Below, piece after piece: positions 32,255 to 44,499 of a DNA stretch of 64,000 nt; the first letter of the stretch is position 1; each line of letters begins with the position of its first letter. Position numbers and translations under genes: made by a program. Under the pieces are notes generated by a model. The model ran no database searches, was not told the origin of the DNA, and was given only the letters and a program-made list of their open reading frames with translations. The stretch is from Hydra vulgaris. Its lineage: Eukaryota; Cnidaria; Hydrozoa; Anthoathecata; Hydridae. The stretch lies in the NCBI RefSeq assembly GCF_038396675.1, contig NC_088928.1, positions 17,352,001-17,416,000 of the forward strand, written 5' to 3'.

Positions 32255-34575
32255 AGCAACATCAATTTTTAAAAAAATTGAAAAAAGTTCCCCCACCTTT
32301 TTTTTTTTTTTGTGCACACATCGCACAGTTTGACTATCGGTTTCAATTTCACACTGACTTTTTATATGACGTTCTATACTGCTTTTAAGCACATTCCAGT
32401 CAGCTGTTTCCATTTGTTTATAAACAAGACATTTACCGATGGTAGTTAGTTTAGTAGTTTGTTAATAGATGTTGTTTATCATCTTTGTTTTGATCCCAAC
32501 TATACCGTGTGAAGTGTGAACTCGTTTGAATATTTTTGTTTTCAGTGCAAGATTGTCAATAAAATGTCTTATAGAAATTCCAGCAACAGTGTAAAGTCAA
32601 ACAGGTATATTTGGATGAAGAATCTACCCTTCTTTTCTAAACAGAAAAGGAATCCAAGTATTCCATCTGTTGAAAAGCTAACCAATCTCACACGGATGCC
32701 GACAAATCGTCAAATTCTTAGAAACTTCACTTTTCTGTTCAGCAGCGAAAAACGGCGACTGGATCGAATCGAAATTATGATTACGGATATAGAATTGCTC
32801 TGGAGGGAAATTCTAGACTTTCCACTATTATCCAGCGCACTCATCAGAAAGAAGCTCAATAGTCTGATTGATCTATATGACAAAAACAAAAAGAAACCGT
32901 CTGATAAATTCACTGCAACACCTTCTCAGTTATTTGATGTCACTAACGTTAATGGAGAATGGAAAAGCACGGAGGTTAAATAGCTCTACCAGAGGCAAGT
33001 TAAGAGTGGAGGAAAGATTGGTTATTCAATGGTCAAACAAACCCCTTTGGAATCAATCCACCCAAGAAAACGAATCCGACTATCAACAACTCAACCTCAA
33101 GCCAGCTCTTCTCAATCCCAACCCACACAAACACATGATAGTGACTCACAATCTTCAGATTCTGAAACCTCTGATTCTTCAACCGAGTCGCCAACCTCTT
33201 CTTCCACGTCATCTTCTCCTGAATGCAAACCGAAATACCAAAGATCAAGCACTACAACAGCGGGTTTACTAGTACTGAAAAACAACAATTCTACACATAA
33301 AGCACATGACGTTCTTGCAACCATTGCTGAACATGGTCATGATGTGCCGGTTCCAAGTCAAGCGGGTGTCTGGAAACGTGTAATCTCTGAAGGACAGAAA
33401 ATGAAAACCAAAATTGTTCAAAAACTTCAAAGCAAAGATCTCTATTATTTCCAGTTTGATGGTAAAAGAATGCAAGGGGAAGAGTATCAAGTCGTTCTGC
33501 TGAAAAATTTGACAACCGAAATCAACCTCGGTATTCTTAAATGTGAGAGTAGTTCTGCCGCGGCCATTCACAAGGAACTACATCAGCTAATTGATGAATA
33601 CGTTGCTTGGGAAAATATTCGCATGATAATCTAAGACACGACCGCAGTAAATACTAGTCGTTTGCACGGGATTGTAAAGCTTATACAGGATGATGTCTTG
33701 AGCAAGGGTTTTCAGAAGCCACAATATATTGGCTGTCAGCACCATGTGCTCAACCTCCTTCTGAAGCATGTCATGGATTTTCTTATTCAAGAGCCAACGA
33801 CCAAACCAGAACTCAACTATTCCTTCATTAACAAATTAACAGAAAACTATGTCTCTCTTCAGGCTGATTACCACCTCGTTGCGACAGATGATGTTAACAA
33901 AGACGAGAACCCTGGATGGCGAGATGATTTTAAGTTCTTGTATGAACTATGTCAGGCATATCGTCATTACAAAACAACATCACGTTGGCCTAGAATCAGC
34001 TGGAAGAAACTCCCAAATTTACACCAGGCAAGATGGAACTCACGTGCGATATATGCTATTATAGCATTATTTCTGATACCAGTGGCGCAGTATCCTCGCT
34101 CCAGCATGCGACTTCATCTGCTACGAATCGGCAAATGCTTGGTTCCATTCGCAACACTACAATGAAGCGTCCTTCAATGAACTGATTACCTATCTCATGA
34201 AGATAAAATGCAAGAAAGCAGTTAAGTGTTTGGAGACGCATTGGTCAGTCGAAGAATCATTAATTGACATTCCCAGATCTAACCAAATTGCTCCATCTAA
34301 ATTGATGGAGGAACTTCATGCAAAATCAAAAAAATTGAATTTTTGAACTTGAAGTTCATAGCAAAAACTATTTTTTAAACATTTCTTGTACATTTTGGAC
34401 AAATTGCTAGCTGTTCTGTATCTTATTTGTTAATAAAAGTTGCTTAATTATTACTATTACTCTTTTGAATAAAGCAAAAACACATGTCATTTTTAAAAAA
34501 AATTATTTTTTCACTTTTTTCTTCCGAACAAGGAGGGGGGGACTTTTTTTAAAAAAAAATCAAAAATGCAATTTA
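32255..34575 (+). mobile_element. Possible boundaries of the RNase H-fold transposon
   Basis: AAAAAAGTTCCCCCACC at about 32282 and, inverted at about 34530-34556, AAAAAAAGTCCCCCCCTCC form an imperfect terminal inverted repeat around the transposase gene. No target duplication could be settled, and the true ends may lie further out, since the sequence to about 35040 includes a non-coding GC-richer block (GGGGGCTAGAGGGGGTGCCG at about 34970). Confidence 0.4.
32516..34345 (+). pseudogene. RNase H-fold (hAT-like) transposase, near-intact, two stops and one frameshift
   Basis: One reading frame runs from ATG 32516 to about 34080, interrupted only by TAG at 32981 and TAA at 33632. A one-base shift near 34075-34085 moves the remainder to another frame, ending at TGA 34343-34345. 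The N-terminus is basic; 33060-33240 is a Ser/Thr-rich linker. The core shows DLYYFQFDGKRMQGEEYQVV (likely first Asp), WENIRMII-stop-DTTAVNTS (likely second Asp, directly after the nonsense codon), QYIGCQHHVLNLLLKHVMD, PGWRDDFKFLYELCQAYRHY and LHQARWNSRAIYAI (hAT-like RWNS). The end reads CYESANAWFHSQHYNEASFN and THWSVEESLIDIP. Similar proteins occur in arthropods and cnidarians; I do not know an established family name. Degenerate TIR-like ends lie at 32255-32310 and 34530-34575. Confidence 0.65.
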
Positions 34576-35640
34576 TATTCGTCAATTACTCATAAACTTT
34601 CCTCGATTGCAAGTGGTTTCATAAAAAAATTTTTTTGTTATCACACTACTGTAGGCACATAGCCTGAAAATTTTAAAACAACCATATTCTAAAATGTTAT
34701 ATATCATTAAAAAGCCCTTTAATACAGAATTTTAAAGGTGAAAAAATTATAAAAAACGAACAATTAGACAAAAAGTTATGTCGTTTTTAGTACCAAAAAT
34801 TTGATATGGGGATTTGTTGAGGAAATTGTGGTCAAAATTTAGTTTTTCTTAACCTAAATTGTTATAACTTTGCTAAATATTATCGAAATGCCTAAAACTT
34901 GGTATGAAAAGGTAAGTATAACAGTGGGCTACAAAATTAAAATAGCCTCTGCTCACTGGGCCTATCCAGGGGGCTAGAGGGGGTGCCGAATCACCACCTA
35001 TATCACCTAAAAAAACATTTTTCTTCCATAATAGAGCGTCTTTTTGTGAAATTAGTTATTTCTATATATAACTTTTATTATAATTTGCTCCTACACCACC
35101 ACTTCATATAAAAGGTGTATCTTTGTGTTAGGGTGGATATGAAGAAGATAGTCAACACACCCTATTATCAAAAACAATTCATTCTTATAAACATTTTTAT
35201 ATACAGATATATACAGATTAATAAAGTTTAATTCCTCTAGTTTTTGAAAAATATCCATGTTACTATATAATTCATTAAAATAAATCAAAAAAATATGCTT
35301 TTTCATCACTGTCGAAATACAAACTTCAAAAAGCATGGCACAGAATTTTAGTACTAATATCAGTTCCGTAAAACGCGGAATTCTACGTACCTAATATAAG
35401 ATATATTTAATAGGTACAGTAAATAAAGTCAATTAATAAAAAATTGTCTTTTGTTTTTTTCTGCGAAAAAATCAGAATACTTTCCTTACTCTGCGAATGA
35501 ACTAACAATTACAATAAACTTCCTTGAGAGATGACTATTTTATTTAGTATCATAAATACGGGTGAATGACCTAAAAAAAAAGCTTTTTCTTAAAAATACG
35601 TTTCATTGTCATATCTTTCTTTTTTTTTTTTTTTTTAAAT
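34576..35640. other. Intergenic, possibly 3' flank of the preceding element
   Basis: No coding sequence. Contains the short GC-rich patch near 34960-35000. Confidence 0.4.
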
Positions 35641-35674
35641 ATAATTGTAATTAAAAACTTAATTACAATTATTT

Positions 35675-35851
35675 AGGTATAATACTAGTTTCTTGTGTAT
35701 TCTTTACTAATGTAATAAACTAATATCTAATTAGTTTAATTAACATTTTTTTATTATTTAATTTAAATAAGATAAAAATTTTAAGTTTAATTATTTAGAA
35801 ATTAGTTTATTAACATTAGTAAAGAACACACAAGAAACTAGTATTATACCT
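35675..35851. repeat. Inverted repeat with about 50-bp arms
   Basis: Arm 35675-35724, starting AGGTATAATACTAGTTTCTT, is repeated inverted at 35801-35851 with few differences. A smaller hairpin (ATAATTGTAATTA) sits just before it at 35641-35672. Confidence 0.85.
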
Positions 35852-35879
35852 GAATCTAGTAGTTATTCACTAGGTTTCA

Positions 35880-35911
35880 CTAATAGGTTATAACTAGTTA
35901 TAACCTATTAG
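35880..35911. repeat. 32-bp perfect palindrome
   Basis: CTAATAGGTTATAACT and its exact complement. Its right half contains AACCTATTAG, the unit of the adjoining minisatellite. Confidence 0.9.
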
Positions 35912-36096
35912 TGGAACCTATTAGTGGAACCTATTAGTGGAACCTATTAGTGGAACCTATTAGTGGAACCTATTAGTGGAACCTACTAGTGGAACCTATT
36001 AGTGGAACCTATTAGTGGAACCTATTAGTGGAACCTATTAGTGGAACCTATTAGTGGAACCTATTAGTGGAACCTATAGGTGGAACCTATAAGTGG
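35902..36096. repeat. 13-bp minisatellite, 15 copies
   Basis: The unit AACCTATTAGTGG is repeated head to tail 15 times with no spacers. Variants are at copy 7 (ACTAG) and in the last two copies (TATAGG, TATAAG). Confidence 0.97.
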
Positions 36097-36289
36097 AACT
36101 ACTATAGTAGTTAACTACTAGTTTCTAGCAAGCAATCTTTGGAAAAACCTCTCAGTTTCTTTGCATATGATAATAACACTTATGGTTGGTTTAATCAATC
36201 CTCCTGTCTCAGAATTTTAAAAAGCTATTTTGTTTAAAATGAAAAGGAAGTACTAATGTATTCTGACAATTGATGGAGATAATTTTTTT

Positions 36290-36830
36290 TTATGTCATTT
36301 TAGCTACATATCCAGCAATATATGAGACAAAAGCTTTTTTGTATTCAAATAGATTGCTGCAGTTTGGAATATCTGCATAATCGTGGTCACAATTAGTTGG
36401 TTTTCTCTCCAACAAATCATATTTTCTTATCAATTCAATTTCGCCAGATATTTTAGTACTGGAGTCAGCAAAAGAAAACTTTAAAACTTTAAATATATGA
36501 GTTTTATCTCTAATGCTGCAGTTTCCATTTGAAAATTAAATGGTACTTCGCATCAAGAGTTGTTTATATGTGGCTGTGAATTGTTGGCAATTGATATTGT
36601 TGTTAAACATTCTTGCAAATCTCACAGCTCCAATAAAGAGCTTGTAAGATGATTTTGACTGAGCTTATATGTTAAATAATTTTATGGTGAACCTTTTATT
36701 TCTATTCAGTTGAGAAATATATCTTAAACAGATTTAATTGCTGCCAAATATTCAATGAAATCTGTTTTTAGGCTAGACAAGATCATTTGCGTAACAGTTA
36801 ATCTCTTGAAGGCTAATGATGTTATTATAT
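36290..36830 (-). pseudogene. P-element-like transposase C-terminal relic
   Basis: On the minus strand the frame near 36300-36470 reads HDYADIPNCSNLFEYKKAFV then SYIAGYVAKM, with KISGEIELIRKYDLLERKP just before. The YIAGYV block preceded by an acidic D-Y-x-x-x-P stretch matches the C-terminal part of P/THAP9-like transposases. Further upstream (36530-36600) FTATYKQLLMRSTI fits the same family. Several stops are present and no catalytic or THAP region was found. Confidence 0.5.
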
Positions 36831-37640
36831 GCCATGTCAAGAAATAGAAACCAAAGAGTCTTGTTACATGCATACAAAGCTGACTTGTATCCTTTGGGAA
36901 TTAGGCTTCTTGAATTTAATATGTCATATAATCAATCTATTATGCAAGTAAACTCAACAGCATATTTACAAAATTATTTAGCTGCTACATACAGTTCATT
37001 CATACAAAAAAAGTCAGCAAACTATAATATGCAACCATAATACTTAACAGTAACTTAAATAAATGTGTTTTTACATACATTTGTATCATCAATTGTATTG
37101 AATGATTATCCTTTAAATTATAAGAAATGATTATTTACTTTTTATTTGTTTTAAAAGTTGTTCTAATTAACTATAATTCAAACCTGTTTTTTTTTTTACC
37201 AGTATAAGTGACACTTTTCACAAAATTGAGAATGTAAAATTGTAGGAAAACATGATTACTGCTTACCATGCTGTTATGTTATTAACTTTCTCGTCTACAG
37301 CATTGGGTAACTAAGAACTAAAAGGTACATAAATTATATATAAAACTAAAATTGTAAATTTCACTAATGCCATTTAATAATAAATTCAATTATTAAAAAA
37401 GATAATTTTTTTTCTCTAATATATAAAAAATTCATTTTTTTTCTCATATTTTTTACAAATTTATTAGTCTTATTTAATTAATTTCTTTTGTATTTTGATT
37501 AGCCATATAAATGTATATCAGTTTCAGCGCTAGGAAATAAAATCGCCGCCATCTTAGAACGCCAATTTTGGCTTCAACTTTTTTCGGAAAAAACAATAGA
37601 ATCCGCTATCCAATTACATTTTGAGATCAGTGGACTTACA
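36831..37640. other. Intergenic, nothing recognised
   Basis: AT-rich. CGCCGCCATCTTAG at about 37542 contains a YY1-like GCCATCTT motif, which could be promoter-associated, but no gene follows before the mariner insertion. Confidence 0.35.
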
Positions 37641-37646
37641 GGGTTA

Positions 37647-38976
37647 TTCCATAATTAAAACCACTTTATTCAATAATTAAAACCACTTTATTCTATAATT
37701 AAAATCACTTTATTCCATAATTAAAACCACTTTATTCCATAATTAAAACCACTTTATTTTAAAATATATAAACTTAAAAAAATTGCCCAAGTATGACACA
37801 AGAAAAAAAGACCCGAATTGAAATTACTAACGAAACGATTAAAAATGTTAGAAGATATTTAGATTTTGAAAATTCTAATAAAGAAGTTTAAGAATTAACC
37901 AACTTATCCTTCAGCTGTGTACCTAAATTAATTAAAAAAATTAATGATGGCTTAACAGATAAGGAAATATTAGGTGCCAAAAGAGGGCCGAAATTTAAGG
38001 ATAACAGTATAATAAAAAATAAAATAGCCACACATTTAAATAATGACAGTAGTTAAGTTCAGCAAGAAATTGTAGAAAATTTAAATAATATTGGAATCAA
38101 TTGCTCACAAAATTATGCAAGTAAAATTTAAAAAAAAAAGGGATATACTAGAAAGAGGCTAAAGTACCAATTGAAAGAAATTCTCCGAGAATTTTAGACG
38201 CCAGGCAATTATTTGCAAGAGAATTAGCAAATTATAATTATGACTAATTAGTATTTTTAGATGAAACAGGTTTTAACCTGCACACCACTACTAATTAAGG
38301 ATATTCATTGGTAAATCAAAAAGTATATGTTATTGTCCCAGCCAGCAAAGGTGTAAATATTAGCTTGATGATGGTTAATAGTATTAATGGAATAGTTTCT
38401 TATGAGTTAAGTGATGGTACTTATAATAATTCAGAAAGATTTAAAAATTTTATTACACAAAATCTTATTCCATATTTCAGAAGCAATCCAAATCACGTTC
38501 TTATCATTGGATAATTGTAAATTTAATCACAGCAGAGATGTGTTGAGATTATTAAATGAAAATCGAATTATATTCAAGTTTTTACCTGCCTCTTCTCCCC
38601 AATTAAATCCCATAGAGGAAGTTTTTGGTGAAATAAAAACAATTTATAAGAGAATGAAACCATTGGCAAAAACAAGAAACACGATAAAAGAGCGCGTTTG
38701 CTATCTACTAGACACCCGATCAGGTAGTTTTGCTATTTTTTACGAGCATCTTAGGCAATATTTATTGTTGGCGTTGTCTAGAAATTCTTTCATTTAAAAA
38801 TAAATATCGAACTTGAAAAAATGTGTGGAAAATGTTTTTTATAATTTTTCATAATTTATTTGTTTTATTAAATATCTTTAATCTTGTAATAAAATGGTTT
38901 TAATTATGAAATAAAGTGATTTTAATTATGGAATAAAGTGGTTTAGATTGTGGAATAAAGTGGTTTTAATTATGGA
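37647..38976 (+). mobile_element. Tc1/IS630 (DD34E) element with tandem-repeat termini
   Basis: Flanked by TA (37645-37646, 38977-38978). The left end is five copies of a 20-22 bp unit (TTCCATAATTAAAACCACTT, 37647-37757). The right end holds four inverted copies (AGTGGTTTTAATTATGGA type, 38891-38976). The 1330-bp element encodes one transposase on the plus strand. Confidence 0.9.
37793..38796 (+). pseudogene. Tc1/IS630-type DD34E transposase, five TAA stops
   Basis: The start MTQEKKTRIEITNE follows the left repeats directly. The HTH region reads LTNLSFSCVPKLIKKINDGL, then GAKRGPKFKD (GRPR-like linker), then YASKI and KKKGYTRKRLK. The catalytic core has LVFLDETGFNLHTTTN (first Asp), a SLVNQKVYVIVPASKGVNIS strand region, SLDNCKFNHSRDVLRLL (second Asp) and PASSPQLNPIEEVFGEIKTI (Glu); second Asp to Glu spacing is 34 residues. 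Frames shift near 38162 and 38512. All five in-frame stops before the second shift are TAA (37889, 38054, 38129, 38245, 38296). The C-terminal 90 codons are open. The protein cuts TA target sites; this copy is inactive under the standard code. Confidence 0.85.
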
Positions 38977-38978
38977 TA

Positions 38979-40289
38979 ACACTTGTAATACGTTAATAAG
39001 TATCTGTAAACTAACGCAAGCGCAGAATACCATTTTGTCAAATTAAACGATCTACTTTATTTAATGTGACACTGGGGAAGTAAAAAACATAGAAATTCAT
39101 CAAGCGGCAAAGTTCGATGCAATTTTTAATCGTCTCAGGAGTATGCTTGTAACCGACAATAAAAAAAACTAATTTACTGAACAAAACAACAAAAATTCAC
39201 TGAAATTGTTTTATTAAAACATTAAATCAATTATTCAAAGGATACACTACATAGTTTTAACCATTTGTAACTATAATTATTTAACATGTATACTCAAACT
39301 CGGTAGTTAAATAAAATCATTTTATTTTAAATGCTTAGTTAAAGCTTCTATTAGTTAAAGCTTCTTTTTTGCTTTGAATCATAACACGACGTTTGATTAA
39401 AAAGGTAACTAAAACAGTTTAAAAAAAATCAAAAAAAAAAAGTTTCTAAATAACTAAAGCTTAAATTTTAATTAGCTGTTTATCATAATTCCATTTATGC
39501 TTGTAATACTCCATTCATTTAACATAGAGTTTAAGAAAAAATTATTTTTTGTTGTTTCAATGTTGCTATTTTCTAATGTTTATACTTGAATATTATTGGC
39601 GAAACGTCAAAATACTATATTTTTAAATTATTATAAACGTATCTATTTCCTTCAACATATAAAGATTAAGCGTTTAAGTACAGTCTTGATGTTGTTTTCT
39701 TTTGTTTACAAAACAATAGGTTACGAGTATAGTATAGGCATTTCACCACGCTGAACTTCCTTCTGTTTTATACTTACATGATTACGTACAGAAAACGAAA
39801 AAATGACGTTAAACAACCATTACCGTTAACGCCCTTTGAAAGGCGAATATCAAGAAACGCGCTGTTTAGAAAAAAAAAGTTTTTACAAAATATTTACAGA
39901 ATTGTAACTAAGCAATTAACGGCGTTAAGCAATGACTAGACTAACGATACGTAAAATTATAGTTATTATAAATATGTTGTTTTCCAAGTTGTTCAAAAAA
40001 AAACTTTTTAAAAAAAAGCAATTTTATTTAATGAAATACAAAAACCCACAACCGTTTAAAACGTAAAAATAATCTGTTCAAATATTAATTCTTGCACATT
40101 GTAGATTGACGCACCCAAGTAAAACAAGAGTGCCAATTTATAGGCGGCTATTTTTTTACGAGAAAACTTTTCTGTAAATGTAAAACATCTGACATTCCAT
40201 TCCTTTGCGCATTTAATTACTCTTACTGTCATACCAATATTTATATCACCACAAACCACAAACATGTCAGAAAACGTAATAAAACAAAA
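38979..40289. other. Intergenic, possible 5' flank of LINE
   Basis: No gene or LINE ORF1 is recognised on either strand. Sequence just upstream of 40290 resembles the spacer before ORF2 in the opposite copy only weakly, so the LINE is probably truncated near 40080-40280. Confidence 0.45.
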
Positions 40290-43200
40290 ATGGAAACCGT
40301 TAAAATATTCTCCGTAAATATTTGTGGACTTGCTGACATAAACAAGCAAAACATAATTATAGAAAAATTAAAAAAAATGAATTTTGATTTTTTCTTATTG
40401 CAAGAAACGTATCTTAATGCACAAAACGCAGAAAATTTTATAAAACTTTGGAATAATCCTGGCTACTATTCTAACGGTACGTCACACACAGGAGGTACTA
40501 TAACATTAATTAATAAAACAAAGCATAATCTAAAAATAATTGACCATTACGAAGACCACGAAAGTCACTTTAATTACATACTTGTAGGAAACGGTTATCA
40601 CAGTTTTTTAATAATAAATGTTTACGGAAAATCCGGTTCAAGTTATGCTGACCAAATCAAAAGGAAAAATTTATTTAAAGAAATAACAAAAACAATCAAA
40701 ACAAAAAATTTAAATAATATGTCTATCATATTTGGAGGTGATTTCAATATGGTCCTAAATGATATTGATCGATATCCACAAATAAACAGAAAAAAATGTT
40801 TGTCAACAAATGATTTTAAAACTTTATTAAAAACTTTAAACATCGAAGACACTTGGCGTATTTTTAATCCACATGCCCAAGAATACACCTATAAATCAAC
40901 AAACAACATAACATTCTCTCGACTTGACAGGATATATATAAGTAAACACATGCGCCAATTTACCTCCATTAAACACGAACCAATGACATTTACTGATCAT
41001 CACAATGCCGTATGTGCGGCGATTTCTATAAATAACATTGATATTGGAAAAGAAATTTGGATTTTAAATAATAAAAATTAAAAAAAAATAGAATACATTG
41101 AAAACATTTCCCAAATTATTACAACACACGCCTCAATAATTGATCAATCCAAAAATAAAACTACTGACTGGGACCATCTAATAAAACAAATAAAAATATT
41201 TTCACAAAAATTCAGCAAAACGGAAGCTAAAGTAACTCGAATTCAAGAATACAGACTAAAAAAACAAATAAAAAACTCGTTAAAAAAAGCCCATAACAAC
41301 CCAAAAATGAAAAACTTGAGTGATGCATTAAAAACAAAACTTGAAATGTATGAAAAAAAAGAGCCAAAGGTGCTGAAATCCGAGCAAAGGTTAAATGGCG
41401 AACAGAGGGTGAAAAATCGAGCAAATTCTTCTTCCACCTGGAAAAATCAAAAGTTCCTAAACAAGTCATAACATTAATAAAAGACAAAGACGGAACTGAA
41501 AAAAACAACACCAAAGACATCACTAAAGCTTTTGAACATTTCTACCAAAAACTATACAAAGACACTAAAAATGATATCATACTCCAAAAATTCATACTAG
41601 ATAATTCGGATATTAAAAAAATATCTAAACAACAACAACGATCATTGGACGAACCAATAACATTATGTGAAGTCAAAAACGCATTAACGAATATGAAAAA
41701 TAACAAATCACCCGGGAATGATGGTTTAACAGTCGAATTTTACAAATCAAACTTTGATACTATTGGTGAAATTTTAGTTAATATTCTAAATGATATCATA
41801 AAAAAACACGAGATGTCGGAAACACAAAAACAAGCCATCATAACATGTTTATTTAAAAAAGGCGAAAAAACTGACATTTCCAATTGGAGACCGATATCTC
41901 TATTAAACACAGATTACAAAATACTCACCAAAATCATAGCAAACCGACTAGCAAAAATACTCCCAACAATCATACACGAAAACCAAACAGCAAGTGTTCC
42001 CCACCGAACGATATATCAAAATCTTGCATATACAAGAGACATAACTTATATAGCTAACAAAATTAATTTAGATGCCTCCATTGTGTCAATAGACCAAATA
42101 AAAGCCTTTGACCATGTGGACAGGAATTTTTTATATGATTGCTTATTTAAATTTGGTTTTAGTGCTGTCTTTATCAATGTAATTAAAACATTATATTATG
42201 ACATCAGTGCATATCTTAAAATAAACGGTTATTTATCAAACAAAATAAATATATACAGAGGAGTTAGGCAAGGATGTCCCCTTTCCATGATACTATATAT
42301 AATTCAGGCAGAGGTTTTTGCAGGATTTATTAGGAGAAATCCAGAAATTAAAGGAATCACAATCGACAATAAAGAAACTAAACTGCAACAGTATGCGGAT
42401 GACACTGTCTTTTTCCTATCGACTGACAACTCAATAATAGCTTTAGGCAACGCTCTAAACATATACAAACGAGGTACAGGAACAAAGTTGAACATTTCCA
42501 AATGCCAAGGTCTGTGGCTTGGACGAAACAGATCTATAATAAAAGACAGTTTTCTAAATTTCGTATAGCATGATACTACTCTTAAGAGTCTAGGTGTTAA
42601 TTTCTCTAATTCTAATCAATATATCAACCGACAATGGAACGAAAGCATAGAAAAATTGGACAAAAAGATAGAAAAGTGGGAAAGATTTAAATTATCGATT
42701 AAAGGAAAAGCTCTAATAATCAACCAAACACTACTAAGTGGCCTATGGCATCTTGCTTTCACCCTACCTATACCATGTGACAAAACCATAAAACTATTAG
42801 AACGAAAAATCGACAACTTCCTCTGGAATAATAGCTCCATAAAAACACCTAAACAAATTTCCAAACTCCCAATCAATAAAGGCGGTTTAAACATTATCGA
42901 CGTGAAAAAAAAACTGCAATCGATTCAACTAAGTTGGATTTCCAAATATTTTGATGACAACAAACAGGGAGCGTGGAAAGATTCAGCCCTTCATATTTTT
43001 AATAATTACCGACATGCAAATCAAGGAAATCTTATATTTCTCACCACGCATTCTTCAAACTCGTTAAAAACTCTACCCCCCTACTACCGTCAAACAATAA
43101 AAACGTGGAGTCATCTCTATAGAAAATTCAACAACCACAAAAATCTTACCATCGAGGAAGTACTAAACCAACCCATATTCTACAATCCATATATAAGACA

Positions 43201-44152
43201 CGAGCGTAAAATCCTTAAGCCATCACCAGAATCCACAAACAACAGCATAATCAAGATAGGCGACATTTCAAAAGTATTTGCTAACGGCTTTCTAGAAAGT
43301 CAACTCCTCGGTATAAAGCAACACCTTCTAACAAAAATAATAAATTCACTACCACCGAAATGGAAACACCTCATAAATTCTCAAAGCCAAAATTACGACC
43401 ACAACAAAGCACTAACATCTATTTATCTAAAAAACTCACCCTCTCTCAAATTTATAAACCTCAAACCAAAAAATGTATACACTATCTCCAAAAATGATGC
43501 AGAAATAAACCTAACAGGAAAATTTTACAGATGGGCAGACTACTATAAATATAGCATGAGAAACATAACAACAAAAGACTGGTCCCAATTATTTAACTAC
43601 ATCCACAAAAGTAACATCAACAATAAAGCAGACGAAATTAAATACAAACTAATACACTTTGCAATTCCAACCAACTCGATTTTTAAAAAAAGAGGCTTTG
43701 TAACAGACGATCTCTGCCCTCAATGTATGAAAAAAACGGAAAACCTTCCCCATATGATGTTTAGATGTGAAAAAGCACAACCACTCATAAAATACACACT
43801 CGCTCTTATTCATAAAATCTATCCACATCATCCACCTCTTAAAAATACATTCAAAACTTTACTTTTTCCTTTAACACCTGCAAATAGTTTTTATATTGGA
43901 AATTTACTTCTTAACGAACTTTTATATAAATTATATTGTAATAGAATGAGGTCGTTCCATGAAAAGTCGATGTTTGCTAAAGTGAGTTTGTTAGAGAAAT
44001 TCCAAAACAAAATCAAAAAGATTTTGTATGAAGAATTCGAAATTTCAAAAATATCAAACAGTAAAGAGTTTTTTCTTTTACAATGTGAAACAATCTGGAG
44101 CGAAGATAACAAAATTAAAATAGATATAAACAACAATCTTTTTCTAAACTAA
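40290..44152 (+). pseudogene. Tx1/L1-like ORF2: APE endonuclease + reverse transcriptase + CCHC end
   Basis: The APE-type endonuclease (40290-41081) shows FSVNICGL, FFLLQETYLN (catalytic Glu), IIFGGDFNMVLNDIDRYPQI (GDFN), FSRLDRIYIS (S-LDR-Y) and FTDHHNAVCA (catalytic SDH-type His). A stop at 41079 and an A-run frameshift near 41358 lie in the linker. The RT (41645-42568) has NNKSPGNDGLTVEFYK, NWRPISLLNTDYKILTKIIA, SIDQIKAFDHVDRNFLYD, YRGVRQGCPLSMILY and QQYADDTVFF. TAG at 42566 replaces a Trp codon, judged from the opposite copy (FSWH). The C-terminal part (42656-44152) is open: IKGKALIINQTLLSGLWHLA, then the knuckle LCPQCMKKTENLPHMMFRC. ORF2 nicks target DNA and primes reverse transcription there. 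Only about three lesions in 1280 codons, so it is young. Confidence 0.9.
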
Positions 44153-44391
44153 AATGCCCAGATTATTTTTGGAACTTTTTCGATTATTTTCGAATGTTGC
44201 TTTTCATGTTTTTTTTTTGTTTGTTTGTTTTGTTTTTTGATTTTATTTCATGTTCGTTTCTTTTTTTTTTGTGTATGTGAGGTCTTCATTTTATTATATT
44301 AAGTATTTAACTCTTGTGAGTTTTATATGTGACTTAGTAGTGGAACAGTGGACCGTCTTGTAATTAATGCCATTGTATTCATTATTAATAT

Positions 44392-44417
44392 CTCTACAAG
44401 GCATATGCCGGAGGAGA
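44392..44417 (+). promoter_or_regulatory. Conserved 3' UTR hairpin of LINE (copy A)
   Basis: CTCTACAAGGCATATGCCGG plus AGGAGA folds as a CTC...GAG outer and GGCATATGCC inner stem. The same position in copies at 45380-45406 and 50944-50970 folds with different base pairs. Confidence 0.6.
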
Positions 44418-44499
44418 GAAATTAACAACAATATGATTATTAGGCGGCTAGAGTTTACTCCAGCTTTTTTTCTGCTTACGATGATAACTATAATTATTA

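Larger units (their letters stand above)
40290..44490 (+). mobile_element. Tx1/L1-like LINE, copy A (ORF1 absent)
   Basis: Contains an almost full-length ORF2 and a 3' UTR. The 3' UTR holds AGTGGAACAGTGGACC (44339-44354) and the hairpin 44392-44417, both shared with copy B at 45350-50830. The two copies face each other with 3' ends about 0.9 kb apart. Confidence 0.85.

Noticed and set aside
33033..33571. Several minus-strand ORFs over the RNase H-fold transposase
   Set aside because: Shadows of the plus-strand gene with a conserved motif order.
35902..36096. CRISPR-like array
   Set aside because: Units are 13 bp and contiguous, with no unique spacers; it is a minisatellite in a eukaryotic context.
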